A stretch of DNA of 64,000 nt from an uncultured Treponema sp. (GTDB taxonomy: Bacteria; Spirochaetota; Spirochaetia; Treponematales; Treponemataceae): positions 62,001-126,000 of the forward strand of contig CALBXN010000119.1 of the NCBI GenBank assembly GCA_937890485.1, written 5' to 3'. The translations under genes and the position numbers were made by a program. The notes beneath the pieces were generated by a model that was given only the letters and a program-made list of their open reading frames with translations, was not told where the DNA came from and made no database searches. This document shows, one piece after another, positions 34,308 to 43,402 of this stretch (the first letter of the stretch is position 1; each line of letters opens with the position of its first letter).

Positions 34308-37271
34308 ATGAAGTACAATATAACAGGTGAAATAATTCCACAAGAATATAGAAAAGATATTAATACAAAAATTGAATACATAATCAATAATGAATTGTCT
34401 GAGAATGAAACAGGCATCAATAAAGAAGATATATTTAATGCATATACTGGCATAGGTGGACTTCATGGTTTGAATTACAGTAATTATAATAGCTATTTTG
34501 ATTATCAAAAAGCAAAAGCAGAAATTGAACAAGGGCAATTTTTTACACCATACAAGTTAGTTGAATGGATTTATGATTGTTTGAGAATTTCAAATACTGA
34601 TTTAGTGGCAGACCTTACAAGTGGTCACGGTGCATTTGCTTGTTGCGTTCCTAATGAGGCAAATTTTTATGGTTGTGAATTAGAAACAAAATCATACAGA
34701 GTAGCAAGGTATCTTTATCCAGATGCAAAATTTGAAAATACGGATATACGTTTTTATGAGCCAGGAGTTACATTTGATTATGTTGTGGGAAATCCACCAT
34801 ATAATTTACGATGGAAGAAAGACGGAACAGATTATCTTAGTGAAATGTATTATTGTATCAAAGCAGCAGAGATAATGAAGCCAGCCGGAATTATGGCTAT
34901 TATTGTACCATCTTCATTTTTATGCGATGATTTTTCAGATAGTGGTATGATTGAAGAAATCAATAAACGTTTCAATTATATTTGTCAGATTGAATTAGAT
35001 AAGAATACATTCAGTCATTTAGGTGTAAAAAACTATAAAACTAAGATTTTGTTTTTACAGAAAAAGTCTGAATATTTGGAAGAAAAACCATTCAAAACAG
35101 AGGTGTTATCAAATGTAACATCTGAATATATTTGGTCAGAGTATTTGCAGCCAATCACAAAAGGAAGAGAACAGATTAAACAGAAAATCTTTTTGGAGTC
35201 TGTACGTAGTAGCAAGGACGATAAAGCGTGGAGCGATAAGGTTGAAAAATTACTCTATGATATCAAAAGAAATCCAAAAGTAAACAAATACTATGCAGAA
35301 TGTTGTGAGTATGTAAATCAGTATAGAACACAGAAGAAGCCGGATCATATTAAATGGGATGAATGGGAAACACTCAAGATTAAATCAAGCGATGTTATCA
35401 AAAAGTTAAAAGATACTTTGCGACTGCAGAATGAGCGTAAGTCACAGGATGACAGGGTTATCAAGAGAAACTATTCTGTAAAGTATAATGATTGTGAAAT
35501 CGCCATTAACGATATGATTCTTGATGAACGACTTTCTTCTACATTTGGTTGTAAGTGGTTAGATAAATTTGTAGATAAGAAAAGAAAAGCATATGAACTT
35601 CAGTCGCAAGATTTTTCTGAAATGAAAGCGGATGATAGTGTTGCAGAATGGCTTGATAATTTTGAAGTGTTTGATGGAGATGAAGTTATTAAGTTGAATG
35701 AAGCACAGAAAAGGGATCTTAATTTGTTTATTCAGAAACCATATAGTTTTATTCAGTGGGAACAGGGTAGTGGCAAAACATTAGCCGGAATTGCCATTGG
35801 AAAATATCGCTTACAGTATAATGATGTTAAAAATGTATTTGTTGTGAGTACAGCAATTTCAATTAAAAACAATTGGAGTGATGTTTTAGACCAGTATGGT
35901 ATTGATTTTTGTATGATTGAAAATCTGTTTGATATTTACAATATTAAGCCAGGTCAGTTTGTTATTATCACATTGAATATGATGTGTAAATATCATAAGT
36001 TTATCAAAAAGTATATGAAAGTAATTAAACAAAAAGCAGTTTTAATTTTTGATGAAAGTGATAATATCAGCAATATGTATAGCAAACGAACAAAGTCTGT
36101 TTTAAATGCTTTCCGTCATTTGAAATATAAAACACTTATGACAGGCACAAGTACAAGAAATAATATTGCAGAGATTTTTCCTCAGTTTGAATTACTGTAT
36201 AATAATTCTATCAATATGCTAAGTGAATGTGAATATATTCAGGAAAGAAACAGGGATGGAGAATTGGAAGAAATTGAAAATGCATATTACATGAAACCAT
36301 ATCCGGCATATAGAAAAGGAAATCAGCTTTTTACAGCAAGCCATATTCCAGAGAAAATCACAGTATTTGGGGTAAAGCAGTTTACGCAAGATGTATTTAA
36401 TGCAGATGTTTTAAAGGATATGATCAATAAAACAATTATCACAAGAACATTTGAAGAAATAACAGGTAAGAAACTGTATGAAATTAAGCAGATTACTTGT
36501 CCTATGGGTGCAGAAGAAACAAAGTTATATGAAATTGCACTTAGAGAATTTTATAAAATGGAATATTTGTTTTCAAGTACAGGGAATAGCCGAAAAGATG
36601 CAATGCTTAAAATTTTAAATCAGTTGTTAGCATTATTGAAGATATGTGCAGCTCCACAAACATTAAGAGAGTACGATGATTCAATCATGCCAGAAAAATT
36701 CAAAACAGTATTAGCAATGTTAGAAGAATTTGGAAATGAAAGAATTGCTATTGGGGCAAGGCATATTGCAGTTGTTGAAGCCTATGAAAAAGCCATTAGA
36801 AAGGTTTTTCCAGACAGACCTATATTTGTTATTACAGGTAATGAAACGACCTTGAAACAACGTAAAAGGGTTGTGAAAGAGTTGAAGAAAACAACAAATG
36901 GGATTCTTATTAGCACACAGCAGAGTCTTTCAGCAAGTATGAACATTGATTTTGTAGATAAGTGTATTATTCCTGAATTACATTGGAACAACAGTAGCAT
37001 GAGCCAGTATTATTTCCGTTTTATTCGTTATACGTCAACACAATTCAAACAGGTATATTTTGTAACATACGAAAATAGTATTGAAAGTAATTTATTAAAA
37101 ATGGTATTGGTTAAAGATAAATTGAATTTATTTATGAAGAACCAGGATATTACAGATGATGAATTATATGAAAGATTTGGGGTAGACAGTAATATGTTAG
37201 AGAATCTTATGTATAAAGAAAAAACAGAAGATGGATATGTTCTTAGATGGGGCGATCAGAAAGTGAGTTGA
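34308..37271 (+). CDS. N6-adenine methyltransferase fused to a helicase
   Basis: 987 residues from the ATG at 34308, preceded by AAAGGAGG. The N-terminal half is an adenine methyltransferase: SAM-binding ADLTSGHGAF from residue 102 and catalytic NPPY at 162-165. The C-terminal half is an SF2 helicase/ATPase: Walker A GSGKT at 487-491, Walker B DES at 582-584, and a C-terminal lobe with ISTQQSLSASMN and FRFIRYTSTQ. The architecture recalls phage P1 DarB, which protects injected DNA from restriction, but it is much shorter. A role in antirestriction or DNA modification is likely; the target sequence cannot be read from the protein. Confidence 0.8.
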   Translation: MKYNITGEIIPQEYRKDINTKIEYIINNELSENETGINKEDIFNAYTGIGGLHGLNYSNYNSYFDYQKAKAEIEQGQFFTPYKLVEWIYDCLRISNTDLVADLTSGHGAFACCVPNEANFYGCELETKSYRVARYLYPDAKFENTDIRFYEPGVTFDYVVGNPPYNLRWKKDGTDYLSEMYYCIKAAEIMKPAGIMAIIVPSSFLCDDFSDSGMIEEINKRFNYICQIELDKNTFSHLGVKNYKTKILFLQKKSEYLEEKPFKTEVLSNVTSEYIWSEYLQPITKGREQIKQKIFLESVRSSKDDKAWSDKVEKLLYDIKRNPKVNKYYAECCEYVNQYRTQKKPDHIKWDEWETLKIKSSDVIKKLKDTLRLQNERKSQDDRVIKRNYSVKYNDCEIAINDMILDERLSSTFGCKWLDKFVDKKRKAYELQSQDFSEMKADDSVAEWLDNFEVFDGDEVIKLNEAQKRDLNLFIQKPYSFIQWEQGSGKTLAGIAIGKYRLQYNDVKNVFVVSTAISIKNNWSDVLDQYGIDFCMIENLFDIYNIKPGQFVIITLNMMCKYHKFIKKYMKVIKQKAVLIFDESDNISNMYSKRTKSVLNAFRHLKYKTLMTGTSTRNNIAEIFPQFELLYNNSINMLSECEYIQERNRDGELEEIENAYYMKPYPAYRKGNQLFTASHIPEKITVFGVKQFTQDVFNADVLKDMINKTIITRTFEEITGKKLYEIKQITCPMGAEETKLYEIALREFYKMEYLFSSTGNSRKDAMLKILNQLLALLKICAAPQTLREYDDSIMPEKFKTVLAMLEEFGNERIAIGARHIAVVEAYEKAIRKVFPDRPIFVITGNETTLKQRKRVVKELKKTTNGILISTQQSLSASMNIDFVDKCIIPELHWNNSSMSQYYFRFIRYTSTQFKQVYFVTYENSIESNLLKMVLVKDKLNLFMKNQDITDDELYERFGVDSNMLENLMYKEKTEDGYVLRWGDQKVS

Positions 37272-37276
37272 TAAAA

Positions 37277-37492
37277 ATGGCAGAAAAAGTAGTAGGAAAT
37301 ACAACATATGAGGGAGATTTTGTAGAAGGAGAGAAATCACTTGTTTGTATATGTGGAAATGATAAATTTAAAATGCAGTCACATATGGATATGACAGATA
37401 GAGCTATATCAGCATATCAATGTGTAGGATGTGGGCGTATTATAACAGCAACATATATGCGAAACACTGTGCAAGATATATTTGAAGTGTAG
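37277..37492 (+). CDS. Small zinc-ribbon protein
   Basis: 71 residues from the ATG at 37277. Cysteines in CICGNDKF and CVGCGR form a probable zinc ribbon. It lies 5 nt after the methyltransferase-helicase stop and may be an accessory subunit. Confidence 0.55.
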   Translation: MAEKVVGNTTYEGDFVEGEKSLVCICGNDKFKMQSHMDMTDRAISAYQCVGCGRIITATYMRNTVQDIFEV

Positions 37493-37513
37493 GAAAGTAG
37501 GGAAAAATAAGTT

Positions 37514-37945
37514 TTGTTTAAGTTTGATTATAAAGATGGCTATTGGTATGACTATACTACATTGTCAAATGGTCAGACAGCCGGAATGCTTTTAGATAAA
37601 TACGATACTGATAAAGTTGTTTATTATTATGTGTGTTTTGGTATTGCAAATAAGAAAAAGCATTTAAAACGATGGTTATTCCAGACAGAAGAGAATAATG
37701 TAGATGATAATGTTACTGGTAAATGTGGCACAGAAGGATTGTTATGGGCATTTGAACGTTTGAAATTCTTTGGCGAAATGGAAGTCATTCGAGATAAGAA
37801 AAGAGAAGTTAGAATTGTTGTACAAGGATCTGATAGTCGTAGATTCAGAATATACCAACATTTCTTGAAACGTCTTGGTTATACAAAACGATGGGAACAA
37901 GAATATGGATGGTGTTTAGTTAAAATAATAAATAAGCAAAAATAA
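37514..37945 (+). CDS. Hypothetical protein, TTG start
   Basis: 143 residues from a TTG; a weak AGGGA site is upstream. It has an aromatic N-terminus (YKDGYWYDYTTLSNGQ) and a basic C-terminal half. Not recognised. Confidence 0.5.
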   Translation: MFKFDYKDGYWYDYTTLSNGQTAGMLLDKYDTDKVVYYYVCFGIANKKKHLKRWLFQTEENNVDDNVTGKCGTEGLLWAFERLKFFGEMEVIRDKKREVRIVVQGSDSRRFRIYQHFLKRLGYTKRWEQEYGWCLVKIINKQK

Positions 37946-37957
37946 TGTAAATAATTA

Positions 37958-37986
37958 TTGACATAGACATAATGGTGTGATATTAT
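37958..37986 (+). promoter_or_regulatory. Promoter of the DUF262 operon
   Basis: TTGACA, 17 nt, TATTAT, with a recurrent element (AATAAGCAAAAATAATG) upstream and an ACACAACA leader near 38005. Confidence 0.8.
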
Positions 37987-38036
37987 AATATTAACAAAGG
38001 AAAACACAACAATAAATCAAGATGGAGGTATTAAAT

Positions 38037-39089
38037 ATGAAAAAATCTACAATTCCTTACAATGTGAAACAGACTAACAAAATGTATGAAAAAGGATCTT
38101 TGAACTTTAATCATCCAATTCAGAGAAAAGCCGGACAGTGGGGCGATTATGAGAAATCGTTACTTGTTCATTCAATGCTTGCGAATTATATTATTCCAGC
38201 TATTTATCTTTATAAAGAGTTTACTGGAAAATATGATGAAAAAGGTAAACCTATTTACAAGTATTATGTGCTTGATGGTAAGCAGCGATTAACAACCATT
38301 TATGATTTTGTAAATGGAAAATTTGCACTTCATGAAGATATCCCAGGATATGAAAAAGATGATGAAGAGTATGAAATCGCCGGAAAGTATTTCTCAGAGT
38401 TAGAACCTGAAACACAGGAGGATATTCTTAGATTCGTATTTACTATCTATAATCTTGAAGATTGTACAGATGATGAAATCGAAGAGTGTTTCTTCAGATT
38501 AAATAATGGTGTAGCACTTACAAAGAGTCAGAAATCAAAGGTTAAAATTGGTATCAAGGTGGCAGAATTTATCGATGAAATTTTAGAAAGAAAATTCTAC
38601 ACAGATATTTGTCATTTTACAGCAGCACAGTTAAGACGTGCAGCAGATCAGTGTACACTTATGCAGAGTATGTTACTCTTAGATGTGAAACATGATGCAT
38701 ACGAACTGAAATCTATTTCTGAAAATGATATTATGGATTATGCAACATCACTTCACAACAATTATCCAGAAGAAAGTAAGAATAGATTAGTTGTGATTAT
38801 GGATTATTTGGAAAAAGGATTTAAGAAGAAAGAAAAATTCATGAAGAAAATCAATATTCCAATGTTTATCTATATGGCAGATGAAGCAATGGATCGTGAT
38901 ATCGCAGCAGAAGAGTTTTATAAGTGGTTCAAAGAATTTGCAGATAATTATAAACCAAATGATGAATATAGTCAGTATTGTTCTACTGGAAGTATCAAAA
39001 AAGAAAAAGTGTTAGGCAGACTTGAAGTTTTAAAGAAAAGTTTTAACGATTATTTTGGTAATAACAACGAACCATTACCATTTAATTAA
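38037..39089 (+). CDS. DUF262 (GmrS/ParB-like NTPase domain) protein
   Basis: 350 residues from the ATG at 38037, 8 nt after GGAGG. It has the DUF262 signatures: an N-terminal NHPIQRKAGQW segment and the catalytic-type DGKQRLTTI. In bacteria this domain usually forms the NTPase half of DUF262-DUF1524 (GmrSD-type) restriction enzymes, but the HNH nuclease half (DUF1524) is absent here. A phage copy could act as a decoy, an immunity factor or a DNA-binding NTPase. Confidence 0.75.
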   Translation: MKKSTIPYNVKQTNKMYEKGSLNFNHPIQRKAGQWGDYEKSLLVHSMLANYIIPAIYLYKEFTGKYDEKGKPIYKYYVLDGKQRLTTIYDFVNGKFALHEDIPGYEKDDEEYEIAGKYFSELEPETQEDILRFVFTIYNLEDCTDDEIEECFFRLNNGVALTKSQKSKVKIGIKVAEFIDEILERKFYTDICHFTAAQLRRAADQCTLMQSMLLLDVKHDAYELKSISENDIMDYATSLHNNYPEESKNRLVVIMDYLEKGFKKKEKFMKKINIPMFIYMADEAMDRDIAAEEFYKWFKEFADNYKPNDEYSQYCSTGSIKKEKVLGRLEVLKKSFNDYFGNNNEPLPFN

Positions 39090-39107
39090 AAATATGGAGG
39101 AATAAAT

Positions 39108-39335
39108 ATGTCAAACTTAAATCAGGAAAAGATGTTTAAGGTAAGATTTACAAGCCTTGTTATTTCGTTGGGTGGAAAAGCAGAAGATATTGTATTCAAT
39201 GAAGATGGTAGTACAACAATCAATAATAATGAAGTTGCAAAGAAAATCGTAAATATGCTTGGTGATAAAATGCATAAGAATGGTTTATCGTCGGAAGAAA
39301 TCGAATATGTTTTAAGCAAGAGGGTTGAGATGTAA
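39108..39335 (+). CDS. Hypothetical small protein
   Basis: 75 residues, ATG after GGAGG, 18 nt after the DUF262 gene. Mixed alpha/beta. Possibly a partner of DUF262 by position only. Confidence 0.5.
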   Translation: MSNLNQEKMFKVRFTSLVISLGGKAEDIVFNEDGSTTINNNEVAKKIVNMLGDKMHKNGLSSEEIEYVLSKRVEM

Positions 39336-39336
39336 G

Positions 39337-39888
39337 ATGACAAAGCATAAATATGTTGTAAAGGGTATTTCGGCATCTGGAGAGTATTTCATTGGTACAT
39401 GTATATCAAAAGATATAATAGCAGCTATTTCATTGTTTAGGGAAATTGGACTAAGTGCACATGAGATTAGCCAAAAAGAACAAGTAAATGCAGATGAAAA
39501 AATTGGAATATTGACCACTCAATTATCTTCAGAAGAAGGATATAAAATGGCAAAAGGTGTTGTTTTAAGAACAGACCGAGGGATTATGCTAATGGGTGCG
39601 ATTCAATGTAGTAACGGAGCATACTTTGATGCAGAAGGTTGTTTTAAATTTTGTAATGTAAGTTATATGATTCCAAAACATCAAATTTCGAGACATCAGG
39701 CAAATAAATTGATTGGTTGCTCAACTACATTATCACGTAATGAATTTGCAGAATATAATTGGTGGGAAAACAGGGCGAATTTTATTGATGTGGAGATACC
39801 TTTTGAGATAGATCAAAGTTATCATGGGTTAAGGAGAATAGAAAATGAAAAGAAAAATACTGGCAGTTATATTAATTTGCCTACTTAG
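39337..39888 (+). CDS. Hypothetical protein
   Basis: 183 residues from the ATG at 39337, immediately after the previous stop. The central segment (GIMLMGAIQCSNGAYFD) is beta-rich. No motif. Its 3' end overlaps the lipoprotein gene by 44 nt. Confidence 0.55.
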   Translation: MTKHKYVVKGISASGEYFIGTCISKDIIAAISLFREIGLSAHEISQKEQVNADEKIGILTTQLSSEEGYKMAKGVVLRTDRGIMLMGAIQCSNGAYFDAEGCFKFCNVSYMIPKHQISRHQANKLIGCSTTLSRNEFAEYNWWENRANFIDVEIPFEIDQSYHGLRRIENEKKNTGSYINLPT

Positions 39889-40129
39889 TTTGTCGTGTAT
39901 TGCGTGTGGTAAAACATATTCTGAAGCAGTTAGTGATAATGGTTCAGAAACAAATGGTTTTGGACGTGGATATTTTACAGTTATTGCTGAATGGGGAACT
40001 CAAGGATCATATAAAATAGTATACGCCAATGATACAAAGGTTAAATATTTTGTGGTTTCAACAGGATATAAGGGTGGTATTACACCTTTGTACAATGCAG
40101 ATGGAACATTGCAGATATACGAAGAATAA
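39845..40129 (+). CDS. Putative small lipoprotein
   Basis: 94 residues; ATG after AAGGAG inside the previous gene. A basic start and hydrophobic stretch end in LSCIACGK, a lipobox-like site with a non-ideal -3 residue. The mature part is a small beta domain. Likely anchored outside the membrane, where it could affect superinfection or host surface properties (inference). Confidence 0.6.
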   Translation: MKRKILAVILICLLSLSCIACGKTYSEAVSDNGSETNGFGRGYFTVIAEWGTQGSYKIVYANDTKVKYFVVSTGYKGGITPLYNADGTLQIYEE

Positions 40130-40171
40130 ATAAAATTCGGTTTTTATTTTCAAAATGAAAGGTTAGCAGCT

Positions 40172-40462
40172 ATGGAAGTAAATGCAAATAATAATGTTGT
40201 TTGTGTAGTCGCAACAGAAAAACATACCGGGTTTATTAGAACGTCTACTTCATGTAATATAGAAGATTCTCAGAAGTATGCAAAATATTATCGTAGTATC
40301 GGATATAATGCAAGAGTAGTGACTTATGAGGAATTGGATAAAATGCAGGAAAAGGAACAAAATGAAAGAAATTATGCCAGGTCATTTGATGATTGTGAGT
40401 GGCAGAATGATCGTCCATATGAAGAAAATGACGATGATGATGCAGACGATTGGTGTGAGTAG
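40172..40462 (+). CDS. Hypothetical protein with acidic tail
   Basis: 96 residues. The N-terminal half is alpha/beta; the end is very acidic (YEENDDDDADDW). The ribosome-binding site is weak (AAAGG). Not recognised. Confidence 0.55.
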   Translation: MEVNANNNVVCVVATEKHTGFIRTSTSCNIEDSQKYAKYYRSIGYNARVVTYEELDKMQEKEQNERNYARSFDDCEWQNDRPYEENDDDDADDWCE

Positions 40463-40473
40463 GAGGAACAAAA

Positions 40474-40680
40474 ATGAGTAACATTAACAATGAAGTTGTC
40501 AAAGCACTGTTGCACAAAGAATCAGAGGTCATGAGCAAGTTCCACAATACAATAGAAGAAGTATTAAGGCTTGGATATGAAACTGAAAGAGGCAAAGAAA
40601 CAGTGAATAGATTGTTTGAATCGGTTGACTACAGTATGGGGCAGTTAAACCGACAAATAAAATTGATAAACAAGCAATAA
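40474..40680 (+). CDS. Hypothetical small helical protein
   Basis: 68 residues, ATG after AGGAGG. Helical and amphipathic, no cysteine. Its last codons (NKQ) are encoded by a copy of the recurrent element that precedes the next promoter. Confidence 0.55.
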   Translation: MSNINNEVVKALLHKESEVMSKFHNTIEEVLRLGYETERGKETVNRLFESVDYSMGQLNRQIKLINKQ

Positions 40681-40685
40681 TAAAC

Positions 40686-40713
40686 TTGACAAACAAAAGA
40701 AAAGTGATATAAT
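40686..40713 (+). promoter_or_regulatory. Promoter of the AP2-domain gene
   Basis: TTGACA, 16 nt, TATAAT. The recurrent element (AACAAGCAATAATAAA) is directly upstream. No ACACAACTT. Confidence 0.82.
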
Positions 40714-40732
40714 AAAGAAAGAGGTGAACAGT

Positions 40733-40987
40733 ATGGCAATTGGAACAAATGTAAATCGGATCAAGAACAAAAAGAAACAATCGAATAATACATCTGGTGT
40801 TACTGGCGTAAGTTTTCATAGAACAAAAGGTCAGTGGTATGCGAGAATTTCTTTTAGGGGTAAAAGTTATAGCCTGGGTTACTATGATAATATCAATGAC
40901 GCAATCAAGGCAAGAAGAGATGCAGAGAAGATGACATTTGATCAGTTTACCTCGATTATGTCTAAAAAGAAAATCATTGAAGTTTAA
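40733..40987 (+). CDS. Small AP2-like DNA-binding protein
   Basis: 84 residues from the ATG at 40733 after AGAGGTG. SGVTGVSFHRTKGQWYARI followed by a FRGKSYSLGYYDNINDAIKA segment matches the AP2/ERF-like fold often attached to phage HNH homing endonucleases. Here it is standalone, without a nuclease, so it is either a free DNA-binding regulator or the remnant of an endonuclease. Confidence 0.75.
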   Translation: MAIGTNVNRIKNKKKQSNNTSGVTGVSFHRTKGQWYARISFRGKSYSLGYYDNINDAIKARRDAEKMTFDQFTSIMSKKKIIEV

Positions 40988-41011
40988 AAAGTTCAAAAGG
41001 AGAAAAAGCAA

Positions 41012-41797
41012 ATGATTAAACAGGATGTAGTAGTAAAAATTGGTTGTATGGTTGCAGAATTTTCAAAGGGAGATATCGCTGTAGGTGTTATGAAAACAGA
41101 CAAAAATAATGTTGCAGTAACATTGTCAAATCTTCTTGAAAAGCATAACGTTGGAGATGATGTTTCAAATGAAAAAGATGTATGCACTCCAATGGTGATG
41201 ATTTTTGAAAACCTGGATAGCCTTAATGTTGTAAGAAAAATCTTTGATAAGGCAGCAAAAATGCTCAAGGAAAAGGAAAATGAGACAAAGACTTTTGTAG
41301 TTCCAATCGAAAATATTTTCGTGACTTCAGCATTTAAAACATCTAATCCAAAGGCAGAAAAGATTCTTGAGTGTTCAAAATACTTTGATGCAACAGGAGA
41401 ATTAGACAGAGATATTGTTGTGAAAAATTCTCTTACACTTGAAGATGGATATGTTGCTTATCTGGTTGCATTATACAACGGCGTAAAAGCAGTTAAGGTT
41501 GTTGCACCTAATGGCGTAAGAGTTAAAGTAGGTAATGAAGCTATCGTATTTGTAAATGATATGATTACAGTTGATTGTGCAGCCAAAGAAGAAACATTTG
41601 AAATGATTCTTGAAAATGGTGGGGAAACATATCATATTCCAGTAGAAAGCATTGAAGCAGCAGCAGAACTTGTTGCAAAACTTAACAAGACTTTCATTGT
41701 GAAGTGTTCAGTTGCATCTCTTACTGAAAAGAGTGAGTTAAACATGACATTTGTGGAAGAGCTTAGAAAAAGAGGAATTAATCCAGTAATTAAATAA
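41012..41797 (+). CDS. Hypothetical protein
   Basis: 261 residues, ATG after AGGAG. Alternating helix and strand with Val/Ala/Lys richness, no cysteine cluster and no enzyme motif. Precedes the macro-domain gene. Confidence 0.6.
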   Translation: MIKQDVVVKIGCMVAEFSKGDIAVGVMKTDKNNVAVTLSNLLEKHNVGDDVSNEKDVCTPMVMIFENLDSLNVVRKIFDKAAKMLKEKENETKTFVVPIENIFVTSAFKTSNPKAEKILECSKYFDATGELDRDIVVKNSLTLEDGYVAYLVALYNGVKAVKVVAPNGVRVKVGNEAIVFVNDMITVDCAAKEETFEMILENGGETYHIPVESIEAAAELVAKLNKTFIVKCSVASLTEKSELNMTFVEELRKRGINPVIK

Positions 41798-41818
41798 CAA
41801 AAATAAAGGAAGAAAAAC

Positions 41819-42274
41819 ATGATTTACAATAAAGTAGGAGATTTACTTAAACAAGGCGAAGTTGATATTATTTGTCATCAGACAAATTGTAAAGGCGTAA
41901 TGGGTGCTGGCATTGCACTTCAGATTAAAAGAGAATATCCAGAAGTTTTTGTGCAGTACAAGGCATATTGTAATGAATATGGTAGTGGATTGCTTGGAAA
42001 AACATTATTTGTAAATTGTGGTGATGGAAAAGTGGTTGCGAATCTGTTTGGTCAGGACGGATTTGGAAGAGGTTTTTGCCAAACAGATTACGAAGCACTT
42101 GAAAAGGCAATTGCTACAGTGGCGAGAGTTGCAGCCAAAGCAAAAAAGAGCGTGGGATTTCCATATAAAATAGGTTGTGACTTAGCCGGAGGTGATTGGG
42201 AAATTGTAAGCAAAATAATCGAAAAATATTTCGGTGAATCTGAGGTTGCATGTTATATCTGTTCGCTTGAATAA
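41819..42274 (+). CDS. Macro-domain (ADP-ribose-binding) protein
   Basis: 151 residues. HQTNCKGVMGAGIALQIKREYP-type sequence (residues ~20-40) contains the NCxGxMGxGIA loop that binds ADP-ribose. Downstream are FGQDGFG and the family's IGCDLAGGDW. Macro domains bind or hydrolyse ADP-ribose derivatives and can remove ADP-ribose from proteins or nucleic acids. With the NadM-like and NADAR-like genes it points to phage interest in NAD/ADP-ribose chemistry. Confidence 0.85.
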   Translation: MIYNKVGDLLKQGEVDIICHQTNCKGVMGAGIALQIKREYPEVFVQYKAYCNEYGSGLLGKTLFVNCGDGKVVANLFGQDGFGRGFCQTDYEALEKAIATVARVAAKAKKSVGFPYKIGCDLAGGDWEIVSKIIEKYFGESEVACYICSLE

Positions 42275-42293
42275 GTAAAGGATAGGTAATAAC

Positions 42294-42569
42294 GTGTTAA
42301 ATAAAGAAGGATTTATTAATATGCTAAATGAAAGTACAGGAAAAACAAAGAAGGAAATTGAGGCTGCAGTTGATCTTGTACTTGGTGGCATAGAAATGGC
42401 ACTACGAAAACATGGTGGTGTGAAGTTTGTAGGATTTGGCAATTTTGAAGTCAGAGAAAGAAAAGCTCATAAGGGGCATCATCCTCAAACTATGGAAAGG
42501 CTTGATATAAAAGCGAGAAGATCGCCATTCTTCAAGCCAGGATTACTGTTAAAAGAGGCAATCAACTAA
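42294..42569 (+). CDS. HU/IHF-family DNA-binding protein
   Basis: 91 residues from a GTG after AGGTAA. It shows the HU signature: VKFVGFGNFEVRERKA, then the arm segment (about residues 55-75), where bacterial HU GRNPQTGE is replaced by HHPQTMERLDI, and a helical end FKPGLLLKEAI. It probably bends and compacts phage DNA or assists recombination. Confidence 0.9.
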   Translation: MLNKEGFINMLNESTGKTKKEIEAAVDLVLGGIEMALRKHGGVKFVGFGNFEVRERKAHKGHHPQTMERLDIKARRSPFFKPGLLLKEAIN

Positions 42570-42580
42570 AGGAGATTATT

Positions 42581-43402
42581 ATGAGTAAGTATAGTGTGGG
42601 CACAGTTGTTTTTGTACCAAATGCGTTTGATTGGGTTTGGCGTTCTTGTATGACTACAATAAAAGAAGTGGTAAACATTGATGGAGAAGATGTTTACTAT
42701 GCAGATTGTTTACATAATAGGCTTACAAATAATGATCCTCCACAGATGGAAGAGTTTAGATTTTCTGAAAAGGAAATTTTTCTCAACAAGAAAGATTGCG
42801 ACAAATACATTAGTGATTATTACTATGGTGGTTTGTGTGTTGGCTGCAAATATGATGAAAAGAGTGGCACAATTTGGAGATGTAAAGACTGTAAGCATTG
42901 TATGAAATGTGAAAGTTCAGACGTTACAAAGTTTGCTACTTATAGATGTGGGAAAACAGGCATTCTTGTTGGAGCACAGTATTCACAGTTCTCTGAAATC
43001 TGTAAGTATTATGAACCAACTTTGCCACAAAACATTAGAGAATATGTATCGTGGGAAAATTACGATGATATTTTGAGAAATTGTGAGTTTAATAAAGAAT
43101 GCCAACATCACAAACAATCATGCCATAAAACTTGCACATATGAACGTTATATGAATGAGTTGAAGAAAATTGCATTTAGCTTTGAGTACAATGGTCGTAA
43201 AGTTATTGGCATTCGTATTCATAGAAAACAGTGGATTGATTTGAGCTTTATTCATGACGATATTATAGAATGTGTAAGTTTAGATTATGAAATTGAACGT
43301 AACAGAAGGGGCGTTCCAAAGAAAGAGTGCTATCCATTAAATGAGCATTTCGATAAGGTCACAAAAATTAATTATAAGACAGGAGAGATAATCGATGTAT
43401 GA
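42581..43402 (+). CDS. Cysteine-rich hypothetical protein
   Basis: 273 residues, ATG after GGAG. The central region is Cys-rich (CVGCKYDEK, CKDCKHCMKC, later CEFNKECQHHKQSCHKTC), suggesting several zinc sites. N- and C-terminal domains are not recognised. Overlaps the next gene by 8 nt. Confidence 0.6.
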   Translation: MSKYSVGTVVFVPNAFDWVWRSCMTTIKEVVNIDGEDVYYADCLHNRLTNNDPPQMEEFRFSEKEIFLNKKDCDKYISDYYYGGLCVGCKYDEKSGTIWRCKDCKHCMKCESSDVTKFATYRCGKTGILVGAQYSQFSEICKYYEPTLPQNIREYVSWENYDDILRNCEFNKECQHHKQSCHKTCTYERYMNELKKIAFSFEYNGRKVIGIRIHRKQWIDLSFIHDDIIECVSLDYEIERNRRGVPKKECYPLNEHFDKVTKINYKTGEIIDV

